Source: Bacteroidota bacterium (GTDB lineage Bacteria; Bacteroidota; Bacteroidia; Flavobacteriales; Weeksellaceae). Taken from it: 64,000 nt of DNA. This document shows, piece after piece, positions 59,332 to 64,000 of this stretch (position 1 is its first letter; every line of letters starts with the position of its first letter). Position numbers and translations under genes: made by a program. The notes beneath the pieces are model-generated. The model searched no databases. It was given only the letters and a program-made list of their open reading frames with translations, and was not told where the DNA came from. Location of the stretch: the NCBI GenBank assembly GCA_023393915.1, contig JAEXBS010000047.1:372001-436000 (forward strand), written 5' to 3'.

Positions 59332-60537
59332 ATGGAATTAATTCACAGAAATTTACTGATCGGAATTCACGATGCACTAAACGAAACGTTTTTTGAAAAA
59401 AACAAATACGCAGATAAGGTTATTGAACGACTTTTAAAAGCACATAAAAAATGGGGCAGTCAAGATAGAGCCGTAGTTTCTGAAATTTTCTATAATATAA
59501 TTCGTTGGAAAAAAAGATTAGAATATTATATGGGTGAGGGAGTGAAACCTTCTAATCTATATAAACTGATTCTCGCTTACCTTCTTTGGAGTAAAACCAA
59601 ATACAAGAAATTCGAAGAGTTTGATGGAATAAAGATTGCCGATATACTCAAGAAACTAGAAAAAGGCAACTTACCTTCAAAAGCTATCGAACATTCTATT
59701 CCTGATTGGCTTGCTCAGCGCTTAGAACTTGAACTAGGTGAAGACTGGGAAAAAGAAATGGTTGCTCTCAATGAACAAGCACCCACAGTACTTCGAGCGA
59801 ATACATTAAAAACATCTGTAAAAGGATTAATTGATGAATTGAAAGAAGAAGGAGTGGAAAGCACCGCTCTTGCAAAATATCCTTCTGCTGTCCAACTAGA
59901 CGAAAAGAAAAATGTATTTCTTACCTCTGCTTTTAAAGAAGGACTTTTTGAGGTGCAAGATGCCAGTTCCCAAGTAATCGGAGAACTGCTAGATGTAAAA
60001 GAAGGAATGCGGGTAGTAGATGTTTGCGCAGGAGCTGGTGGTAAAACGCTTCATTTGGCAGCACTCATGCAAAATAAGGGACAAATTATTGCCCTTGATA
60101 TACACGACTGGAAACTTGCAGAATTAAAAAGAAGAGCCAAGCGAGCAGGCGCACACAATATTGAGACCAGAAGTATTACAGACAACAAAGTAATCAAAAG
60201 ACTTCATTCAACTGCAGACCGATTATTAATCGACGCTCCCTGCTCTGGACTGGGAGTATTGAAGCGAAACCCGGACAGCAAATGGAAAATCGATTCCGAC
60301 TTTATCGAAAGGATTGAAAAGGAGCAATATCAAATCCTCTCGGATTATAGTAAAATTATTAAGAAAGGAGGCAGAATGATTTATGCTACCTGCTCCATCC
60401 TACCATCTGAAAACAATCTACAAGTAAAAAAATTCCTATCGGAAAATTCTGACTATTCACTTGTAGAAGAAAGAAACATAATGCCAAGTGAAGGATACGA
60501 TGGCTTTTATTTAGCCTTGATAGAAAGAGTAAACTAG
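59332..60537 (+). CDS. RsmB/NOP-family RNA (cytosine-5) methyltransferase
   Basis: The protein has 401 residues. A NusB-like helical domain (NLLIGIHDALNETFFEKNKYADKVI, SQDRAVVSEIFYNIIRWKKRL) precedes a SAM-binding methyltransferase domain. In the latter, VVDVCAGAGGKTLHLA binds SAM, and DAPCSGLG and IYATCSILPSEN supply the two catalytic cysteines. It probably makes m5C in 16S rRNA, as RsmB does, but the exact target site is not predictable. It is a single-gene unit closed by a terminator. Confidence 0.94.
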   Translation: MELIHRNLLIGIHDALNETFFEKNKYADKVIERLLKAHKKWGSQDRAVVSEIFYNIIRWKKRLEYYMGEGVKPSNLYKLILAYLLWSKTKYKKFEEFDGIKIADILKKLEKGNLPSKAIEHSIPDWLAQRLELELGEDWEKEMVALNEQAPTVLRANTLKTSVKGLIDELKEEGVESTALAKYPSAVQLDEKKNVFLTSAFKEGLFEVQDASSQVIGELLDVKEGMRVVDVCAGAGGKTLHLAALMQNKGQIIALDIHDWKLAELKRRAKRAGAHNIETRSITDNKVIKRLHSTADRLLIDAPCSGLGVLKRNPDSKWKIDSDFIERIEKEQYQILSDYSKIIKKGGRMIYATCSILPSENNLQVKKFLSENSDYSLVEERNIMPSEGYDGFYLALIERVN

Positions 60538-60558
60538 AAGACAGCTCCTAGTTAAAAG

Positions 60559-60597
60559 AAAATCCACCCAATTCGATGCTGGGTGGATTTTTTATTT
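60559..60597 (+). terminator. Terminator after the methyltransferase gene
   Basis: AAAATCCACCCA and TGGGTGGATTTT arms with a 9-nt loop are followed by TTTATTTT. Confidence 0.9.
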
Positions 60598-60774
60598 TAC
60601 CTATAGTCCATTTATATTTTTAAGTTCCAGCCCTATATTCTTGAAATTAAGTTTAAGTTATTCTTTATTTTAAAACAAATATAAAATTTTATTAACCAAA
60701 ACTTAATTTTTATTTTACTTAATAAATACAATGTATAATATTGCATTATAATAATTAAAACAGAATATAATACA
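60598..60774 (+). promoter_or_regulatory. AT-rich asnB upstream region with a dyad
   Basis: It holds TATAAT-5 nt-ATTATA (60734-60750) and two copies of ATACAATG (60726-60733, 60770-60777, the second including the asnB start). TAATATTG within it is one base from the -7 consensus. Function is not established. Confidence 0.35.
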
Positions 60775-62448
60775 ATGTGCGGATTTGTCGGAGTATTTAA
60801 TAGAAAGCAGAAGGACGCAAAACTGAGAGAACAAATTCTCTCGATGTCAAAAAAGTTACGTCACCGAGGACCAGATTGGAGCGGAATATATACAGATGAT
60901 AATGCCATTGTATCGCACGAGCGACTAGCCATCGTAGATCCGGCCTCCGGGCAACAACCACTTTGTAGCCTCGATGGAAAATATGTTCTCGCGGTTAACG
61001 GCGAAATATACAACTATAAAGAACTAAAGGAAGAGTTTCCTTCCTACCCTTTTCAAACTCAAAGCGATTGTGAAGTTATCATTGCTTTGTATGAAAAATA
61101 CGGTGAAAAATTACTTGAAAAACTAAATGGAATTTTCTCATTCGCTTTATACGATAAAGAAAGAAACGAATTTTTTATAGCCCGAGATCCGATGGGAATT
61201 TGTCCTCTTTACTATGGATATGATGCTATGGGACAGTTTTTCATCGCTTCAGAATTAAAAGCACTGGAAGGTTACTGTACTCAAATTGATACTTTTCTAC
61301 CAGGTCACTACATTAAAAGCTCACAGGGACTAGAACTTCAAAAATGGTACGAAAGAGATTGGAGGACTTATCAAAATGTAAAGGAAAATTCTACGGACCT
61401 ATCTAAAATCAGATCCGGCTTAGAAGCAGCTGTCCATAGGCAACTAATGAGTGATGTACCTTACGGAGTGCTACTTTCGGGTGGACTTGACTCCTCAATT
61501 ATCTCAGCAATTGCCGCAAAATATTCTAGAAAACGAATTGAATCAGATGACCAGCAAGAAGCTTGGTACCCTAGACTTCACAGTTTTGCCGTTGGACTCG
61601 TAGGTTCACCTGACTTAGTAGCTGCAAAAAAAGTAGCCGATCATATCGGATCTGTACACCACGAAGTGCACTTTACTGTACAAGAAGGGATTGATGCTCT
61701 AAAAGATGTAATCTACCACCTAGAAACCTATGATGTTACCACCGTCAGAGCATCAACACCAATGTACCTCTTAGCTCGAGTCATAAAATCTATGGGAATA
61801 AAAATGGTGCTTTCAGGTGAAGGGTCCGATGAATTATTTGGAGGATACCTCTACTTTCATAAAGCACCTAATGCTAAAGAATTTCATGAGGAAACCGTTC
61901 GAAAATTGGACAAACTTCATCTCTATGACTGCCTAAGAGCAAACAAATCATTAATGGCATGGGGAGTGGAAGGCAGAGTTCCCTTTTTGGACACAGAGTT
62001 CATAGATATCGCAATGGAAATAAACCCTGCCGACAAAATGATTAACAAAGAAGAGGGCAAAATGGAAAAATTCGTTCTTAGAAAAGCTTTTGAGGACCTC
62101 CTTCCTCCAAAGATCCTGTGGCGACAAAAGGAGCAATTTAGTGACGGGGTTGGCTACAGTTGGATCGACTCATTGAAAGAGCTTACTGCAAGTGCTGTAA
62201 CAGATGAAATGATGTCAAGTGCTCCCTTCAAATTTCCAATTCAAACACCACAAAGCAAAGAAGAATATTTCTATCGAAGTATTTTTGAAGAGCATTTTAA
62301 AAGTAAAGATGCCGCACTCACAGTACCTTCGGTACCCTCAGTAGCGTGCTCCACGCCCATTGCTCTAGAATGGGATGAAGCCTTTGCCAATTTGACAGAT
62401 CCAAGCGGAAGATCGGTTAATGTACATAATGAAAATTTGGTTCTTTGA
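60775..62448 (+). CDS. asnB: Asparagine synthase B (glutamine-hydrolysing)
   Basis: The protein has 557 residues and makes asparagine from aspartate, glutamine and ATP. It begins MCGFVGVF, with Cys2 as the glutaminase nucleophile after Met removal. Other signs are LRHRGPDWSG, NGEIYNYKELK in the glutaminase domain, and LLSGGLDSSIISAI (PP-motif) and GEGSDELFGGY in the synthetase domain. Length fits E. coli AsnB (about 554). It is transcribed towards ansA, encoding the opposing reaction, with only a tRNA-Ser gene in between. Confidence 0.97.
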   Translation: MCGFVGVFNRKQKDAKLREQILSMSKKLRHRGPDWSGIYTDDNAIVSHERLAIVDPASGQQPLCSLDGKYVLAVNGEIYNYKELKEEFPSYPFQTQSDCEVIIALYEKYGEKLLEKLNGIFSFALYDKERNEFFIARDPMGICPLYYGYDAMGQFFIASELKALEGYCTQIDTFLPGHYIKSSQGLELQKWYERDWRTYQNVKENSTDLSKIRSGLEAAVHRQLMSDVPYGVLLSGGLDSSIISAIAAKYSRKRIESDDQQEAWYPRLHSFAVGLVGSPDLVAAKKVADHIGSVHHEVHFTVQEGIDALKDVIYHLETYDVTTVRASTPMYLLARVIKSMGIKMVLSGEGSDELFGGYLYFHKAPNAKEFHEETVRKLDKLHLYDCLRANKSLMAWGVEGRVPFLDTEFIDIAMEINPADKMINKEEGKMEKFVLRKAFEDLLPPKILWRQKEQFSDGVGYSWIDSLKELTASAVTDEMMSSAPFKFPIQTPQSKEEYFYRSIFEEHFKSKDAALTVPSVPSVACSTPIALEWDEAFANLTDPSGRSVNVHNENLVL

Positions 62449-62462
62449 CATGTACAAAAAAT

Positions 62463-62502
62463 AAAAACCCTTTAAAATGTGTATTTAAAGGGTTTTTAAT
62501 TA
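62463..62502 (+). terminator. Terminator of asnB
   Basis: AAAAACCCTTTAAA and TTTAAAGGGTTTTT arms with a 7-nt loop. The stem is symmetrical and could also terminate the tRNA-Ser transcript from the other strand. Confidence 0.85.
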
Positions 62503-62520
62503 TTTTGTTTTTTCAACTTG

Positions 62521-62607
62521 CAGAGAGGAAGGGATTCGAACCCTCGATACGGTTACCCGTATACTAACTTTCCAGGCTAGCCTCTTCAACCACTCGAGCA
62601 CCTCTCT
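62521..62607 (-). tRNA. tRNA-Ser (anticodon GGA)
   Basis: On the minus strand AGAGAGG and CCTCTCT form the acceptor stem, with G as the discriminator base. The D arm is CTCGAGTGGTTGAAGAG. The anticodon arm CTAGC-CTGGAAA-GTTAG gives anticodon GGA (plus-strand 62571-62573). A long variable arm (TATACGGGTAACCGTAT) and the T arm GAGGGTTCGAATCCCTT follow. CCA is not encoded. Confidence 0.97.
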
Positions 62608-62618
62608 ATTTAGGTTGG

Positions 62619-62626
62619 CAAAAATA
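62619..62626 (-). promoter_or_regulatory. -7 box of tRNA-Ser
   Basis: The minus strand reads TATTTTTG, full consensus, 11 nt before the tRNA. Confidence 0.7.
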
Positions 62627-62683
62627 CGGATTAATCCTTTATAAAGAAAAGAAATAGTAAAACATTTTATTATACTATTTTAT

Positions 62684-63697
62684 TCAAGAGATTTCGCCAC
62701 ATAAAGCTTCACTAAAATGTTTGTGAAAACCACCTTCATAGCAAGGATTATCAAGTAAATGCATTGCTTTTGTGATTGCAGATTCCGCAGTAATATCTTT
62801 CCCGCTAATGGCTCCTATTTTTGAAAATACAGAACTATTTTCATACTTACCAAAACTAATAGCTCCTGAAACGCACTGACTTACCACGACAATTTCGGTT
62901 CCCTGGGCTCTAAATTTCCCTAAAATCTCTTCGGTTTTAGATGAATTAAAGATCGTACCCGATCCAAAAACTTGAAGAATTAGGACTTTAATTCTTGGAA
63001 GCTCACCGAGGAGATCTAAAGTCATTCCAGGAAATATACGCCAAAACAAAACTTCTCTTGCCAAATGCAAGTCCACAGAAAACTCTTGCTCCTTAGGCGC
63101 TCTATAGAGTAAATCTTTCTGATATCGAAGATGGACGCCACTCTGTCCTAGAACTGGATAATTAGGACTTAGATAAGCATCAAAATACTCTGCAGAATGC
63201 TTCAAAGTACGGTTTCCTCGCAATAACTTATATTCAAAATAGATAGCCACCTCTTGAACCACCGCCTCATCTCCCTCATAAAGACTAGCATAATTCAAAC
63301 CGGTTAAGAAATTCTCCTTTGCATCGGTTCTCAAATCCCCAATGGGCAACTGAGAGCCGGTAAATATAACAGGCTTGCGCAAACCTTTTAACATAAAACT
63401 AAGTGCTGAAGCCGAATAAGCCATCGTATCGGTTCCGTGAAGGATTAAAAAACCATCATAAGCGGAATAGTTTTCACCGATAGCCGAAGCAATGGTTTTC
63501 CACTCCTCAGGCCCAACGTCTGAGGAATCCAAGGGCTGACCAAAGGGGAGCACATCGACCTCCGCATCTAAGAGTTGCATTTCGGGGATTTTACTGAAAA
63601 TGGATTCAAAATCAACCGGTCTAAGACTACCCGATTCATAGTCCTTTTCCATCCCGATTGTTCCCCCGGTGTATATGAGTAATACTTTTCTTTTCAT
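62684..63697 (-). CDS. ansA: Type I (cytoplasmic) L-asparaginase
   Basis: The protein has 337 residues from the ATG at 63697 (MKRKVLLIYTGGTIGM); the longer ORF to 63793 overlaps the promoter and is rejected. The two threonine sites of asparaginases are present: YTGGTIGM and LHGTDTMAYSASAL. Other family parts are TGSQLPIGDLRTDAKENFL and LKVLILQVFGSGT-like region. The reaction is asparagine to aspartate and ammonia. No signal peptide, so cytosolic. It lies opposite asnB across a tRNA gene. Confidence 0.95.
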   Translation of the reverse strand: MKRKVLLIYTGGTIGMEKDYESGSLRPVDFESIFSKIPEMQLLDAEVDVLPFGQPLDSSDVGPEEWKTIASAIGENYSAYDGFLILHGTDTMAYSASALSFMLKGLRKPVIFTGSQLPIGDLRTDAKENFLTGLNYASLYEGDEAVVQEVAIYFEYKLLRGNRTLKHSAEYFDAYLSPNYPVLGQSGVHLRYQKDLLYRAPKEQEFSVDLHLAREVLFWRIFPGMTLDLLGELPRIKVLILQVFGSGTIFNSSKTEEILGKFRAQGTEIVVVSQCVSGAISFGKYENSSVFSKIGAISGKDITAESAITKAMHLLDNPCYEGGFHKHFSEALCGEIS

Positions 63698-63736
63698 ATC
63701 TAGTTTATTTGCACGTGGCAGCTTAAAAAATCCTTT

Positions 63737-63744
63737 CAAAAATA
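63737..63744 (-). promoter_or_regulatory. -7 box of ansA
   Basis: The minus strand reads TATTTTTG, a full match, 39 nt before the ATG at 63697. It lies inside the longer ORF, supporting the shorter start. Confidence 0.6.
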
Positions 63745-63773
63745 CGTTAATTTGCAGTGAATTTAAAATGGTC

Positions 63774-64000
63774 ATGCAAAACCTTACACTCATTTTTGAT
63801 TACCTTAAAGGATTTTTAACTCCTGAGCGATTAAGTAAAATCGAGTTTTTTGCTTCGCAAAGCTCTGATTTCATTTTACCTGTCTTAGAAGACGTTTACC
63901 AATACCGTAATGCAGCTGCAATTGTTAGAAGTGTTGAAGGTTGTGGATTTCACAAAGTTGTTGCTTTAGAAGAAAGAAATACTTTTGACCCCAACCTAAC
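63774..64000 (+). CDS. trmH: tRNA (guanosine-2'-O)-methyltransferase TrmH-type, partial
   Basis: The reading frame runs off the window after about 75 residues. It begins MQNLTLIFDYLKGFLTPERL and continues with FILPVLEDVYQYRNAAAIVRS, then EGCGFHKVVALEE. This is the start of a SpoU/TrmH SPOUT methyltransferase, in which VLEDVYQYRNAAAIVR matches the N-terminal SPOUT strand and Asn/Arg motif. TrmH makes 2'-O-methylguanosine at position 18 of tRNA. An ATG two codons earlier (63768) is also in frame. It diverges from ansA. Confidence 0.85.
   Translation, partial: MQNLTLIFDYLKGFLTPERLSKIEFFASQSSDFILPVLEDVYQYRNAAAIVRSVEGCGFHKVVALEERNTFDPNL

Noticed and set aside
63698..63793. Longer start for ansA at 63793
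   Set aside because: The extension overlaps the ansA -7 box, and the family N-terminus starts at 63697.
1..64000. CRISPR arrays, insertion sequences, prophage or integrase attachment sites
   Set aside because: No regularly spaced repeats, transposase motifs or tRNA-end duplications were seen on either strand.

Overview
The window is a 64 kb piece of a Bacteroidota chromosome, almost certainly from the class Flavobacteriia. The base composition is AT-rich. Nearly every gene start is preceded by the Bacteroidota sigma-A type -7 box (TAnnTTTG, often with TTTG 18-21 nt upstream) and lacks a Shine-Dalgarno sequence. Family signatures also fit: DUF5916/CBM9 protein, flavobacterial rng-HU cluster, FPQGTT-type acyltransferase, many secreted proteins ending their signal peptides in AQ or GQ. 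The genus cannot be decided from the sequence. There is no rRNA, CRISPR array, phage, transposase or plasmid gene; this is core chromosome with small accessory islands.

Layout. 1-8 kb: a small membrane ORF, pnp and rpsO separated by a GlsB/YeaQ-type gene, a secreted unknown, a BtuF-like protein, a GAF protein coupled to a widely conserved protein of unknown function, an MBL hydrolase and tRNA-Leu(CAA). 8-12 kb: a gene-poor stretch, then a YceI / outer-membrane barrel / YceI-like locus, a very short basic ORF with its own promoter and terminator, queG and a rhodanese. 12.7-19 kb (mostly minus strand): a nitronate-monooxygenase-type enzyme, two periplasmic peptidyl-prolyl isomerases, a PfkB kinase and mutY. 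19-24 kb: HU, a 30-residue extremely basic protein, ribonuclease G, a NUDIX hydrolase, a PlsC-type acyltransferase and two unknowns. 24-31 kb: tyrosine/homogentisate catabolism (hmgA, a CoA-transferase, hppD, fahA, a flavin reductase), then TerC.

31.8-47 kb: a two-domain M16 peptidase, polA diverging from a HipA-like kinase/DUF3037 pair, a UvrD/PcrA helicase, an orphan three-PAS histidine kinase, and a secreted M16 pair (one catalytic, one not). 47-58 kb: secG, recR, a lipoprotein, pepD, DUF2200, a ferredoxin/ferredoxin-NADP reductase operon, DUF3108, DUF5916, pheS, a YceI lipoprotein and an orphan ABC ATPase. 58.8-64 kb: yjdM, an RsmB/NOP methyltransferase, asnB, tRNA-Ser(GGA), ansA and the start of trmH.

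The most interesting observations are: (1) at least eight genes whose -7 box lies only 4-5 nt before the start codon, which predicts leaderless mRNAs; (2) two overlooked tiny basic ORFs (26 and 30 codons) in compact transcription units; (3) the HipA-like kinase/DUF3037 pair; (4) the YceI-barrel-YceI locus; (5) an exact 10-bp inverted repeat over the ferredoxin reductase promoter; (6) two places where a terminator's U-tract region also forms or abuts the next gene's -7 box. All functional statements are inferred from sequence motifs; no database search was run.
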